Assembly (NCBI RefSeq): GCF_023078275.1
Contig: NC_062978.1
Coordinates: 7,702,585 to 7,766,584, forward strand
DNA length: 64,000 nt
Source of the DNA: Leguminivora glycinivorella
Lineage: Eukaryota > Arthropoda > Insecta > Lepidoptera > Tortricidae
Direction: 5' to 3'
The position numbers were made by a program, and so were the translations under genes. Each line of letters starts with the position of its first letter. The first letter of the stretch is position 1. The notes below the pieces were generated by a model. The model saw nothing but the letters and a program-made list of their open reading frames with translations, was not told the DNA's origin and did not search any database. This document shows positions 35,119 to 46,488 of this stretch, one piece after another.

Positions 35119-36095
35119 TTACTCAAACCCTTAAGGCGTAACGCTTTATAAACCCAAATTAGCGGATGCTTATTGATGCTGATGAATTTTAATTTATAAA
35201 TAAATGATTATTCAATCGTTTATTTAATCTGTTATACCTACTGACTTATTATATTATATATAATTATTGTGACAATGACAAAGGAAGAAAAAACAATTTA
35301 ATTAATTATAAAACCCTTTTTTATGAATAAGGAAGTTAATGATTAGATCAAATTAACTTTAGCTATGGGATAAGCCCGAAATCGCGAAAAAAGGAGAGTG
35401 GAACTCTAGGGGGTAGTAGGCTCATACGTGACCTATATAATAATGGCTGGGCAAAGGCCCAGCTATTATGGGTCACGTAAAAAAAACAAAAGTAAATATT
35501 GGACACAATATTTAATGAACATATCTGTCAGTATTCTGCCTGCCTGCCATTTGAATTATAATACTGATTGATGATTATGCAATTTGTAAAATATGTTGCC
35601 CCTGCCGAAAGATTGTATTTTATATTATATTTATATTTTCACAAATTGTAAACTATGAAAGTAACAGTGAGAGCTGGTTACTAGTGTCATTATCATAAAA
35701 TGTCTCGAGCGTATTATAACGGTACTCGATTTTTCAGAAAGTTGAAATAATTGCTGAAAAATAGCACGCGAAAGAACCTAGTAAAAAATCTGCTAATGAC
35801 ATTATTTTTTATAAATTAAATTCTTTTTAGACCTCGAAAAAATTTGAGAATATGTTCTGGTAGGAAATGATAACATGACGTCTCCCGAATGCTCTAAAAT
35901 ATTGTTCGATGTGACCTGATGATGATGATAATTATTTAAGTAGGTATTTCTTTGTCGTGTGACGTGTACTTAATTAGGTAGAACTGTGAGGTTTGCCAAG
36001 CTACAAACGCTCGATATTATTTATTGCCTGTTCAAAGAAAAGTACCTGTCAGTAATAAAATGATTTATTTTACTTTTTTGATTTCTTAGAGTTTA
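35119..36095. repeat. Non-coding tract with a 53-bp hairpin
   Basis: At 35426-35478, ACGTGACC...AATGGCTGGGC pairs with GCCCAGCTATTATGGGTCACGT around an AAAG loop, with a bulge on the left arm. The rest is AT-rich without genes. Confidence 0.55.
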
Positions 36096-36240
36096 GGCGG
36101 ATGCACAACGGAGCCACGCTGTTTCGTCGCGAAGACGCGATAGGTTGCTACCTAAGTTTTTCATTCATTTTGTAGTTCGCAGTGCCTTATTATTGATACT
36201 GTAATGCTGTGTAACTAATTTGAATAAATAAATAAATACA
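36096..36240 (+). repeat. Retroelement 3' end with AATAAATAAATAAAT tail
   Basis: GGATGCACAACGGAGCCACG and following sequence resemble 44424-44455 (AACGGAGTCACGCCGTTACG). Both run into AT-rich sequence ending in AATAAATAAATAAA. Likely 5'-truncated copies of one non-LTR family. Confidence 0.45.
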
Positions 36241-36717
36241 TTTATCCTGTCCGTAAAAGTAAGTTGAATTATTGAATTGTCAAATATAAGTTAATATTTT
36301 TACCTCATACTACTTTTTAAGCCTTTTTGTTTTTATGCTTTCAAAATGGAAACCGTGTGTCTGTATTTTATGTTGAACTTAGTACCTACGTAGCCATAAA
36401 CGAAACAGAATTTTCTTGTTAAGGCTTTATTATTTCTTCTTACACTGTTTCAGTTTTGCTGAATGCCAACATCACTAGTACCGTCCCTTCCCTCCACGGT
36501 CACAATTACCCCTAACTACTGGTCCTATTAAAATTTCAAAATCCATTTTTAGAGTTGGTATCTTTTTGCCCCTGGTGTTGGCAATTTCACGGCACTTTTT
36601 GCTGTCACTCGCTCAGATGAATGTGCAGAAGCCTAGGCTTGAAGAATCCAGCCCGGGGCGACCTTCGATTACCTATTTGATTGCCATTGCCGGACAATAA
36701 GCACCAGTCAATAACCA
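36241..36717. other. Non-coding tract
   Basis: Nothing recognised. Confidence 0.35.
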
Positions 36718-36812
36718 CTGCCAATTAAGTTCGGTAGCGCCTCCGCGACGCTCGGACGAGTTTTTGTCGCGCGCATGCGCCGGCCGCGGCCGGCCTACAC
36801 GGGGCTTAATTG
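36718..36812. other. CpG-dense segment between short inverted repeats
   Basis: TGCCAATTAAG at the left is mirrored by CTTAATTGGCG at the right. Between them is very CpG-dense DNA including the palindrome GCCGGCCGCGGCCGGC. Either a tiny MITE or a regulatory CpG element; no target duplication seen. Confidence 0.35.
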
Positions 36813-37849
36813 GCGGATACTCGTCATTAGGTATGTGCGATGTGCCTTTGTGCGGTTAGACTTTTTTATGATGAAGATCACCTATTTGCTTATTGGAGCA
36901 CGTAGTGAATAGCTAAAAATAACGCTCAAGGACATCCTGCACTATGTATCATTAAATTTGCAGCTATCTTTAATCAGGTGCTCCACGTGACTTGTATTTT
37001 TATGAACTTTTGGATTTTATAATTAGAGGTATTTAGCATTGCTTTCGCATTATTATAGTATAGACAGCTAAAGGTATTACAAACAAATAGGTAGAACTCT
37101 ACGTAAAAGTAACCGCACACATCATCAGAAAAGTTAACGATCCATGGTCCCCTTTTGTATAGTTCGTGGGATACGAGAGGAATCATTTCGTCTTATTTAT
37201 TTTACGCATTAAGCGTGCAATATTTATTCCATTTAAGTTGTCAATCGGTCCCACCATCTAAATGTCATAATAAGACTTAATACTTATTATTAGAGATAGA
37301 ACGTCTGTCAAAAAGTAACGCGACAGTTTCTTATCTCTGGTCAGGACTTCTATCTGGCTCGATAGGTTTTTGCTTCCAGCAATCGCAAGCTGTCTTGTGT
37401 TTTTTGCCACTCTGCACGGCGTACAAATGTACCCCCACCGTTCTTACTGCTGTAGCTCTCGTCTGATCGATGTCAAAACATTACCAATTACTTTTCCTGT
37501 CACTACAAAGATATTTACGGTCCTTTTTATTCAAAAGACGAGTTAAATTTTAAATAGAACCGAAGGACAGCCGGGGGAATCCAGCGTTGTTAAATTATAG
37601 TGATTATCATTATCAAGTCAATAACCACGTCGAACTTTAAATATATTTTTTCTCACAGTATACTTTGCCGAACACAATAGTTGCACGGACACAAATTGCT
37701 GAAACTGGCTTGTTTACAATTCTTACGGCGAAAGCACGTCAGTTATGTAAATAAAAGCTTAAAATACTGTAATGATACAAATGGCAAACACAGGATAATA
37801 CAATGTGAGCTATAAATTAAACAAAAAATCCGTAAATGCATTCCCTATG
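36813..37849. other. AT-rich non-coding tract
   Basis: No gene supported; a 70-residue minus frame (36974-37186) lacks a domain. Confidence 0.4.
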
Positions 37850-38060
37850 GTCGTCACGTGCTAGCCGGCAGCGCTGCAGTGCTCTGTGCCGTCGTTAATT
37901 AAGCCTCATAGCCTGCGAGCGGTGTGCCCCATAACTTAACGGCACACCGCAACAGAGACGTTTACGTTTTCTATCCGTCCCGGGCCAAAATCCCGCGAAC
38001 CGAGAACGCAAACGCGCGCGTTCCCGCACTTCAAGCATTAGCCTGTAATGGATGTGATCG
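37850..38060. other. CpG-rich, repeat-poor segment with a small hairpin
   Basis: Contains GCGGTGTGCC and its complement GGCACACCGC (37919-37950), plus CpG clusters (AACGCGCGCGTTCCCGC). No coding frame. Candidate conserved or regulatory DNA on composition only. Confidence 0.25.
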
Positions 38061-38897
38061 GAAACCTGCTGTGGTCACATAGTCGCATTATGTCCATAGC
38101 TCCCCGAACTGGTCCCAATATCGCTTATTATGTATCGCCTTTGTGTTAATCATATCTTTCGCTCAGTAAGGCGACCGTGGAGCTACCGGTCTATTAATAA
38201 AAGCGGGCTTCGAACTCGGGAATGCTCGCAACCTGCTATTGTAGTCTAGTGGTTAAGGAATTTGTCTTTTTAATCGCACTGCCTCTCCACTGTGCACAGA
38301 GCCTGTTATTAGGGTTAATTGGAATTATTACAGTTTTTTTTTCATGGCAGCTAAGGGTTTTAGCAGATCGCGGTGATGCTTACAAGATAGCTTTCGGAGT
38401 GGAGCTTTCAGATTAATTTATAGTTAGAAGAATTGCATCGTATTTTAATGGAATGTAAAGGGGGTTTTAAAAGCCTCGTATATTACTAGCGTACCTCGCG
38501 TCTGTCACAAGTGTGTTTTATTTGCTAAAATAATTAGAGGTTTGCTTTAGACGCGCCATCAAGAAAAAGATTACTTTGATTGTAAGGCTACGGGTATGTA
38601 TTATTAAAAACGATTAATTTAAACGTGAACAGCGTTCATTTTACTGCATGGTTGCTGTCTTGAAGAGCGGCGCTTTTACTAGTAACATTTTTTTTGGTAA
38701 ATTATAAAATGTTATGAAACATAAAGTTAACACTGAAGGTGTGGCCACACACACGGCACTTGTCTTCAGTGGACGCAATTATAAGACACAGATGTTGATG
38801 ATTAACCTACAGTTAAAATTGACCCTCTCGACCTTAGTTAATAAATTTAGCATGGAATAATAGCAGAAGATAATATTTTCATCTTCATTCTGTTCGA
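38061..38897. other. AT-rich non-coding tract
   Basis: No supported gene or repeat boundary. Confidence 0.4.
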
Positions 38898-39045
38898 ATA
38901 TTATTTATTTATTTAAACTTTATTGCACAAATTATCAATAAAAAGTACAAATGGCGGACTTAACTTCTTAAGGCATTCTCTATCAGTCAACCATTGAGCA
39001 AAACAGAGATAGTTAGTTTGGTGCACACGATTATAAAGCCAGTAT
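38898..39045 (-). repeat. LINE 3' end, minus strand (family E)
   Basis: ATTATTTATTTATTTAAAC, then TTATTGCACAAA, ACAAATGGCGGACTTAA and AGGCATTCTCTATCAGTCAA: a recognisable lepidopteran LINE 3' UTR in reverse orientation, ending (on the minus strand) in AAATAAATAAAT repeats. No coding part. Confidence 0.6.
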
Positions 39046-39337
39046 GAGATTGTAACGATTAAATACAACACAATACACAATACAATAGTATCTACTTGGG
39101 AAATATTCCTATGGTTAATTTACATAGGTAGTAGTGAAAATTATCTCGAGGCTGTCGTGCCTATTTGACTAACTACATTTATGAGTCATTCCAATAATTG
39201 TTCGATGCCAGGTAATCGACATGCTATTATCGATTTATGCCAATGAATGTATAATTGCGAGTTCTGAACGTTCAATGAACTCATTAAAGAATGTGGGAAA
39301 TGAAAGGTTTACAGGTAGTAGGTACCGCACCTAAAAT
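39046..39337. other. AT-rich non-coding tract
   Basis: Nothing recognised. Confidence 0.4.
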
Positions 39338-39565
39338 AGTACATTACGATACAAGTGCGTAAAAAAGGAAGTTCGAAATGAGTGGCGATAAATTAAAACA
39401 CGACCGAAGGGAGTGTTTTAAATCGACACGAGTTACGAATTTCCTTTTCGCACGTGTATCGTACGACGTTTTTCAGTACAGATGAGCCTCTGAAGTTTCG
39501 ACCTGGCATATAATGAACCACTTCTCGCACTAGTGCGTAAAAAAAGCACCATCTGTACTAAAAAG
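39338..39565. repeat. Bipartite palindromic repeat, family P, complete copy
   Basis: Module 1: ACGATACAAGTGCGTAAAA...TTTTCGCACGTGTATCGTACG, an inverted-repeat unit around AACACGACCGAAGGGAGTG. Module 2: TTTTTCAGTACAGATG...CATCTGTACTAAAAA, a second inverted-repeat unit around ATAATGAACCACTTCTCGC. No transposase. No target duplication resolved. Confidence 0.75.
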
Positions 39566-40218
39566 AAAATATTGTTCATACTATCCATAAATAATAAAAG
39601 AGGATTCTGTTTTGATTTGTTAGACCTACGTCATACTCGTCTGTATTAAGTACGTATTTTAATAACAACATATTTAGCCACCCAATATCAATAGTTCATT
39701 TTAGATTACATCAACTCTTAATAGGCCGTATAACCGGAAAGAGGCTGTTTTGTAGATATGTACATACATTGCCCAGATTATGCAGTGCTGATGTTCAATA
39801 TGCCTCTGTCTGCCATATTCTGATGCAGACGGCAGCCGAGTAGACTTCAATCTGCTAACAAAATTTCTACGCAAGTTACTACATGGTCCGAAACGTCGGT
39901 ATTATGTATTGTATTTAAATTCTTTATACGCGTTATAATCCATTCCCATAGTTTTATTTCATATAAGTAAGTATATTGGATATCTATATTTGGGCTCTTT
40001 GAATAATCTTCTAAATCGATTATTTTCGATGATTGATACGAACGTTTGTATAATATTAGTGGCATCCTAAAGGGTTTGAAGGGAATTAATAGAGTTGTTT
40101 GTTTTAGTCCGTCGCCGCGGGCGCCCGACGTATTCGGCCTGTAATGAGGTGTCGGATTTAGTGCGCCGTTTCTTATAAGGGAGCCGGTACTCTGGCCGTA
40201 ATCCTTAAAACTTGGTTA
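39566..40218. other. Non-coding tract
   Basis: 39697-39722 resembles part of the 22850-23535 block. Otherwise nothing; the 72-residue minus frame (39847-40065) is unsupported. Confidence 0.35.
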
Positions 40219-40379
40219 CGCCGTGTATTGCGTGGGCGACGGTCGCGCGAACGTCGCGCGTCCGTCGCCGTCGCGTCTCATCGCATCGTCTACTTCCATA
40301 TCGATAAGGTTTGATTTCGAATGCGTCGCATCGCCGTCGCGCGACCATCGCGCGACCGTCGCCCACGCAAGCCACGGCG
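40219..40379. mobile_element. CpG-dense MITE, TSD TTA
   Basis: 161 bp with about 32-bp TIRs containing TGCGTGGGCGACGGTCGCGC on both ends (CGCCGTG start on both). TTA is duplicated at 40216-40218 and 40380-40382. The internal sequence is built of GTCGCGCG-type words. The 68-residue frame overlapping it is spurious. Confidence 0.85.
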
Positions 40380-40382
40380 TTA

Positions 40383-41271
40383 GCCGCTCGGGAGCAGTGT
40401 AACTACAGGCACCATGAGATTTTATACTTATGTTCTTTAAATAAAGGAATTTTAGCTCATGTTGCGAGGAAAAAACGTGATCGCCACAATCATGGGTTAG
40501 TTATCTTAAGACGTTAGGCATACGCGAGGTGCTGTACCATTTTCTATAACTAGGTAAATTACTTGATGTTATGCTGATATATAAATGTAGGTACCTACTT
40601 TCGAATTGGCCGGTTCCTCGCCTGCTCATTGAAGGAAGCAGGAAAAAGTAATACTCAAAAGAATCATATAAATATTTATTAAATCAAACTGGCGATACCG
40701 ACGTTTAATTTAATTTAGCAGATAACCAGTACCTACCCTAATACTTTCCATCGAAAAGGAAGCTCTTGCTAAACCCAGGCTTAGCTCCGTCTAATGTGAA
40801 CCATCCTTTACTGTTTGTAACTAAATTTATTTTCGGATAGCCCAATGTACAGTATCTTTAATATTTTACGCTTCTGGATTTGATACCCGGTCGTCCGATA
40901 AATAAATATTTATGTTGTGTTAATGACAACCAGTGTATTTGAGTTAGATTTAATAGATAACACAGTCCGCGTTAGCGCCCGTGGCGTATTTTAATATTCC
41001 CTATCTAATGATTTATATATTAATGAATTGGTTGGGCCCTCGGTTCTAGCCAAGAGTATAATCGTTGACTGAACGTAGCGAACGATGCGCAACTCACTCT
41101 GTCGCACCAATACGGAAAAGCAATTATTCTGAGAGTATCTTTACTACAGGCCCTGCACCCTCCTGCGATCGCCTTCGTACTTTTAAGTATTTTTGTTTTT
41201 GAGTTATAATAGCTAAGTTTACACTTCTTTTACAGGTTTTTGTCTTTACGTCACGCAAAATATATTTTGAT
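40383..41271. other. Non-coding tract
   Basis: No gene recognised. GTAGCGAACGATGCGCAACTC (about 41077) resembles GGCGAACGATGTACAACTC at about 45889, suggesting another dispersed repeat. Confidence 0.35.
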
Positions 41272-41517
41272 TTTTAATAAATATTGGGGACACCTTACAC
41301 AGATCAACTTAGCCCTAAACTAAGCAAAGCTTGTACTATGGGTGCTAAGCGACGATATACATACTTAAATAGATAAATACATACTTATATACACAGAAAA
41401 CATCCATGACTCAGGAACAAGTATCTGTGCTCATCACACAAATAAATGCTCTTACCGGGATTCGAACCCAGTACCGCGGCTCAGCAGGCAGGGTCACTAC
41501 CGACTGAGCCTTCTACC
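41272..41517 (-). mobile_element. tRNA-derived SINE, family S2, minus strand
   Basis: Read on the minus strand: tRNA-like head with A-box-like CTCAGTCGGTAGTGACCC and B-box GGGTTCGAATCCCGG, a body with ATTTGTGTGATGAGCACAG and ACTTGTTCCTGAGTCATGG, and an end AAGGTGTCCCCAATATTT. The head is followed by SINE body rather than a CCA-ready acceptor end, so this is not a tRNA gene. Relatives at 43581-43972 (split) and 48173-48352. Confidence 0.8.
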
Positions 41518-42247
41518 ATGCGTTTTTGACATTTTAGGATACCGTTACTCGATAGCATAAACGGTAAATACAAATATTTATGTTATTTTTGACTTCTTAT
41601 TTTTTTAAACAACACAAAAGATTTAGCTAAAAAAGTTTTTTTTCTAATAAGACTGTATCGACTTCCTTGAATTTGATTTCCTTTCAACGGAGACCCGAAA
41701 GATGAAAGGGGCGAACTCAAAACTGCTCGACATGCAGCGCGTAACTCAGCAATATCTAAAAAACGTCGTGCTGAAGAAAATGTTTAATTAATGTATAAAA
41801 TGATTTGACAACATTTTAGTGGCGCATTTTTTACTGCTCATAAATATTAAAACTAAAATCTTATGCGTGCGCACCTCATTATTGTAGTTGCCTATCAGTC
41901 CTATCACCTACCTACGTCCACTCGATTACACGTCGTCGTTTATACGTAATACATAATTATCATAGTCAAAAATCATGTAAAAATGGGTAGTTTAAGCAAA
42001 CAAAATTTTGTGGTATGCTGGTATATTTTTTTTTTTTTGACTAAATTATAAATATACGAATAAAACTTTACAATTATAACATTTGTTTTATTTACTAATA
42101 AGGTACCTATAATAACTTCGCTTTGGAAGTTGATAAAATATATATTAAATTCAAACACGCAGTTCCACATCCAGATTTTTCTGCAATAGTGTGCAGAAAT
42201 ACCTTAGGATTAGTTTATCCACCTACTTATACTTAATACATTATTTT
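41518..42247. other. AT-rich non-coding tract
   Basis: Nothing supported; the 65-residue minus frame (41973-42170) is unsupported. Confidence 0.4.
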
Positions 42248-42377
42248 TAATATTATAAATGGGAAAGTGTGTGTGTCTGTTTGTTTGTCCGCCTTTCACG
42301 GCAAAACGGAGAGACGAATTGACGTGATTTTTTAAATAGAAATAGTTGAAGGGATGACGAGTGACATAGGCTACTAA
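42248..42377 (+). mobile_element. Truncated Lep1-like Helitron
   Basis: AATATTATAAATGGGAAAGT, CCTTTCACGGCAAAACGGAG, AGTTGAAGGGATGACGAGTG and ATAGGCTACT match the other two Helitrons in the opposite orientation. The TCCATACT start is degraded and the CTAG-proximal hairpin half is absent. Overlapping minus frames are by-products. Confidence 0.7.
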
Positions 42378-42608
42378 GTGGAGGAATAGTTGAGAAATAA
42401 ACGACGAAAATTTCATACACTTCTTTATTTATCATCTAGTTAGGTTATCCATATCAAAGTGTATATGCATAAGTTATGATTACGTGGAATAATCATAACA
42501 TGTACATTCTTGGTTACTTGGACATTTGCATTTAATTTCACCGTGAAACAGCACTTAAACGCCCTAGGCTACTCTATGCTACTGTATTTTTATCTGTTAT
42601 AACATTAA

Positions 42609-42735
42609 GGGCCAGTTGCATCAACCACATTTGACAGACACATCATCGTCACGCAGCAGACGTCTTTGGAACATCCCATATAATAAAATTTAACGAACGC
42701 TTTAACGGTGACAGATGGTTTGATGCAACCGGCCC
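42609..42735. mobile_element. MITE, family M2, TSD TAA
   Basis: 127-bp relative of 24920-25051. TIR GGGCCAGTTGCATCAACC pairs with the right-end complement GGGCCGGTTGCATCAAACC. TAA is duplicated at 42606-42608 and 42736-42738. Confidence 0.85.
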
Positions 42736-42978
42736 TAAGTAGAAAAATATAACGTAAAAAACCGAAAATTGTCCCACTGGATCACGAGAGCCGAGAGAAC
42801 ACCTTGGAACTAAAATAATAATATTAAACAACGTATATACACTTAAATCAATTAGATTATACCAGTACCTTCAAATAAAGGGTGAACAGGTATCTTCTGG
42901 GCGAGCTCACTCCATCGTAGGCCACGTCTTTGCCTTTGGCTAGTCAGTGGTCAAGAGTAAGCCCATTTATAATATAAG

Positions 42979-43120
42979 GTTGAAAGAAAAAGAAATGACA
43001 CTTTATTTTTATTTCAACCTTTTCATTGCTAAAAATTAACGAGTGCCACTGAAACTTGAGCAGTTGCATGTGCTCTGCCTACCCCTTTCAAGGCTACGGG
43101 CGTGAGTTTAGGTATGTATC
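42979..43120 (+). repeat. LINE 3' end (family A, internally rearranged)
   Basis: Right half (AGTGCCACTGAAACTTGAGC; TGCTCTGCCTACCCC) matches 25535-25774. The left half is replaced by GGTTGAAAGAAAAAGAAATG and TTTATTTCAACC, which are inverted relative to each other and may be a rearranged piece of the same family. Confidence 0.5.
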
Positions 43121-43580
43121 TAATTTGAACCCTTCCAGCTATGTAAATGTCACATGTTGATGGTTAATTAAGAACATTGAGCAGCTTCTTACTGTCACAA
43201 TGTAACACGCTTTAATGTTTTTTTTTCTTTAATTTTAGTAAAATTTGTTTGTACCTTACCTACTGTTGAGAAAATCAAAATAACTGTAACATGATTTCAA
43301 GGTACATACACAAAAATGTACGTATCCTTATGTTCTTACCAAAGTATAAGTGACTTGTCTGGTCTAAACCCGTCGCTAAACCTCGCTCGTAAAAACCGAT
43401 GATATATGTTAAATGCTACTTAGCACAAAATCTCTTATTGTTGCAACTGCAGCGAATATGTCATATGGAAAGAAATAATGCCTTAAGAGGAAAGGGAATG
43501 GCCTGTTCTTCATACAGACGTAGTGCCGATTTTCCTTTCTGGGCACAAAATGGGAAATGTATTACATAGGTATTTGTATG
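43121..43580. other. AT-rich non-coding tract
   Basis: Nothing recognised. Confidence 0.4.
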
Positions 43581-43834
43581 TAAATAAATAAATAAATATT
43601 ATAGGACATTCTTACACAGATTGACTAAGTGCCACGGTAAGCTCAAGAAGGCTTGTGTTGTGGGTATTCAGACAACGATGTATACCTCTATAATATACAA
43701 ATCTTCAAGAAAAAGAGCGTACACCCATCTTAAAGGCCGGTAACGCACCTCCAACACCTCTGGTGTTTCGGGTGTCCATGGGCGGCAGTGATCGCTTACC
43801 ATCAGGCGACCTGTCTGCTCGTTTGCCTCCTATC

Positions 43835-43882
<48 letters not shown>

Positions 43883-43975
43883 AATTATATACATAGAAAA
43901 CATCCATGACTCAGGAACAAATATATGTGCTCATCACACAAATAAATGCCCTTCCCGGGATTCGAACCCGTATGT
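43581..43975 (-). mobile_element. SINE S2 split by a poly-A retroelement
   Basis: The two SINE parts, 43581-43702 (AGGACATTCTTACACAGATT; CAAGAAGGCTTGTGTTGTGG) and 43882-43972 (GAAAACATCCATGACTCAGG; CCGGGATTCGAACCCG), are adjacent in intact S2 copies. Here they are separated by the element at about 43695-43881. The tRNA-like head is cut just past the B box. Confidence 0.75.
43695..43881 (+). mobile_element. 5'-truncated poly-A non-LTR element nested in a SINE
   Basis: ACACCCATCTTAAAGGCCGG, GTGTCCATGGGCGGCAGTG, ATCGCTTACCATCAGGCGAC and CTGCTCGTTTGCCTCCTAT form a widely repeated lepidopteran 3' end, followed by about 44 A residues (43838-43881). It inserted into the SINE on the plus strand. The open frame encoding a run of lysines here is an artefact of the A tract. 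Confidence 0.75.
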
Positions 43976-44283
43976 ATTTTAAACATATGTAAAGTACAAG
44001 GTAATAATTTTGACTAGCGGGTAATTTCAAATAGGTAATCGTTTTTTTTTATGTTTTACAATTTTGTCAGTAGATACACATGATACTCAAGTTTAAAAAG
44101 AAAATAGTTTTGAGAGGCACAATCCATGTATACCTACTTTTGACTTTATTCGATTATTGCAAAAATGAGGAAGAGAGCAAAAAAATGATTATAAAAAAAA
44201 TGTTTCAAATTGTGTCGAAAGTATTTGTTGTGTTTGTTTGTTCGATCGGACACAACCTAGTCCGCTCTAGTATTAGTAAGTAA
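43976..44283. other. AT-rich non-coding tract
   Basis: Only a 67-residue lysine-rich open frame without domain. Confidence 0.35.
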
Positions 44284-44577
44284 GTAGTTCGTTTGTGCTG
44301 CGCGTGCCGCGGCCGCTGCAGGACACCATCGCGAGCGCAGACTTCTGGCCGGAAGGTGGGGTTTTTCGGCGGTTTCGTTTCGGGGCAACCTGCCAAATTC
44401 TATACCAGGGCAAACGACGCAACGGAGTCACGCCGTTACGTCATCGCCCAAATCAATCGTTTAATTTTATTGTTTGTATTTTTTTTATGTTCTTATTTAC
44501 TGTTTATAAACTTTTATGACGCATTGGATTTATCTGTAATGTCATTGAAGTATGTTTTCAAATAAATAAATAAATTA
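44284..44577 (+). pseudogene. Retroelement-like 3' remnant with DFWPEG / FRRFRF peptide
   Basis: A GC-rich piece encodes, in the frame from 44295, a short peptide containing SADFWPEG and VFRRFRF. This resembles the C-terminal part of baculovirus-FP-like or LINE ORF1 proteins found in moth transposable elements. The resemblance is from memory of the motif and is weak. The frame ends in AT-rich sequence finishing AAATAAATAAATAAATT, a LINE-type tail. The segment AACGGAGTCACGCCGTTACG also links it to 36096-36240. It could alternatively be the last exon of a host gene, but no splice acceptor or upstream exon is evident. Confidence 0.35.
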
Positions 44578-45101
44578 TATGTTCTGAGATTTATATCCAG
44601 AAAGAAAAATGAGGACGTGTGTATGGCAAGCCTATTTCGCGGAGGCCTTCCACCCTCGTGTTAAATAAGTCGCCAATCTGCGTAAATGGTCCATTAACCA
44701 GTTTAACGTCGACTTAGAGGCCGTAAGTTCGATGAATCGACTTTCTATTACAGAATTATCTTTCTACCACGGGGATCGGTAAATCTTTGGTCATTTGTAA
44801 TTCCCGTAATAAGTTAGTATTTACTGTCGTATTATTTTTAAACCATGGTGACTTTCATATAGGTAGCTACAGAACTTAAATTTACTTTAATAGTGTAATG
44901 TATCTTGAATATTTTAGCATAAAATAAACTACGCTTCTTGTACAAAACTTATGAAGTGTAATATTCAAAGAAATCTTAATTAACAAAGAAAATGTAGGCG
45001 ATTAAATTCGGAGGCTTAAGAGAAACAGTATGAAGATACCTTACAAATTTTAAACTTTACCCAGTATGCCACTACTGGCCTTAGCATCTATTTCAGACGA
45101 T
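44578..45101. other. Non-coding tract
   Basis: Nothing recognised. Confidence 0.35.
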
Positions 45102-45365
45102 TTATGGTGCAACGTCCGAGAGACATCGCTTTTGACGACTAAAGAGACCTATGCGAGAGCGACATATTTTGCCACATAGCTGACAAGGGAAGCTTGCAAC
45201 CGATTTAGACGTTTCGCTATGGTGTCTTCTTTCCCTTTTGTCAGCAAGCGCCGCAAACCAGGTCTCATCGACGAACTTGCGACCGTCTTCAACGCACTTT
45301 CGCCACTCCGTCCACTTCTCCGCAAGCTTCTCCCAGTTTTGGTAGTCGATTTTGAAGGCTGCCAT
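45102..45365 (-). pseudogene. LINE ORF2 C-terminal fragment (endonuclease/reverse-transcriptase polyprotein tail)
   Basis: The 87-residue minus-strand frame contains NWEKLAEKW followed by ALADKRERRHH, then a zinc-finger-like CQLCGKICRSRIGLFS...RC. A tail of this design (LADKR..R and C-x2-C...GL..H...C) is usual at the end of reverse transcriptases of lepidopteran jockey/RTE-like LINEs. The expected His of the finger is replaced by Arg (FSRQKRC), so the finger is probably broken. The frame stays open a few codons upstream of the Met, and no reverse-transcriptase domain is attached. The start codon is therefore not meaningful and this is a truncated relic. A GGCTGATGATAATGATG string at about 45398 on the other strand may belong to a separate LINE end. 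Confidence 0.6.
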
Positions 45366-46401
45366 GTTCCTCTTGGTCTTTGAAGTGAGACTATAAGGCT
45401 GATGATAATGATGTCTAATGCCTTTGAGAAATCTTAAAGATACTCAGATCATATGTTTGGTTCATTATCTTATATAGGTGTTAATACAAATGGTCAGACA
45501 CTTATCATAAAATTTTAAGATAAAGCCATTAAGACATCTATAAAATTATATAACAAAAACTTGAATTTCCCTCTCGCATGATCGTTTTTTAACAATGGAG
45601 AATTTACAAAACAAAGCCGCCGAATGATATACGCATCGTAAGAGCCCAAAGGCATCTCGTTCAATCGATACGTGTTCCGAACAAATCACTGTTTTATCGT
45701 TACTCCCATCGAAAAAATATTGATATCAATATAAAAAAGTGCTCTAAAAACAATAGGATAGATTGAAAGGGTTCTCGCGTTAGATAATGAGCCAGTTAGA
45801 AAAAAGATATGTATTAATAATAGCTTTATAGAGGTGAAGACGGCGGGCGCAGGATCCGTAGGCAAGTGGTCATTCGCTCACGTCCCGTGGCGAACGATGT
45901 ACAACTCTCTCTATCACTCTTCTGGGTTAGAGTGACTCAGACAGCTGCATGCCGATCGTCACAAAGCGTTAGCGTTTGACAACTTGTGTGTCGGATACTG
46001 GTCATTTCGATAAAATGTCTTTTCAAAAAATACCCATTTGCCGCTAAATTAACCTCAGAATTAGCTATAACCGTCTTGTTCCATATCTATTATACCTGAT
46101 TAAGTACTGTAATCGTTACTAGCGCTTTTTAATTAGTAAAAAACTGGGATAGGTTACGTGATTTACGGTATGTATGGTTTTGGAGTTATGGGAGCAATTC
46201 CACGCAATGATTTTTATAAATTTCTACCTCTGAAATGATACTTTAGAGAATTTGGTGTCATTGTTTATAATAGGCCGCCTCGCAATGGATTTGGATTGTT
46301 TCGTCGTGTATTTTATGGTAACCCATTAACTACTTAAATTTGCCTAAACGAGTGGGCACGGAAAAAAAAATGTATTCACCACACCAACTGGTAAAGGCTC
46401 G
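45366..46401. other. AT-rich non-coding tract
   Basis: No supported gene. The stretch 45838-45960 is GC-richer and repeat-like (GCGAACGATG motif shared with about 41080). Confidence 0.35.
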
Positions 46402-46488
46402 CTCTTGTGGATAAAATTCAACTTTGCCATTCGTTTCTGAAGTATCGATTCAGAAACGAATGGCAAAGTTGCATTTTATCCACAAGAG
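46402..46488. repeat. 39-bp hairpin, 38/39 paired, 9-nt loop
   Basis: Arms 46402-46440 and 46450-46488 start CTCTTGTGGATAAAA and end CCATTCGTTTCTGA, with one mismatch. To the right, AACAACTTTGCCCCCTTG (about 46521) is related in reverse to the CAAGGGGGCAAAGTTATTG segment at 60401, so the hairpin is probably part of a larger dispersed element. Confidence 0.75.

Noticed and set aside
43788..43982. Lysine-rich small protein
   Set aside because: It translates the poly-A tail of a retroelement.
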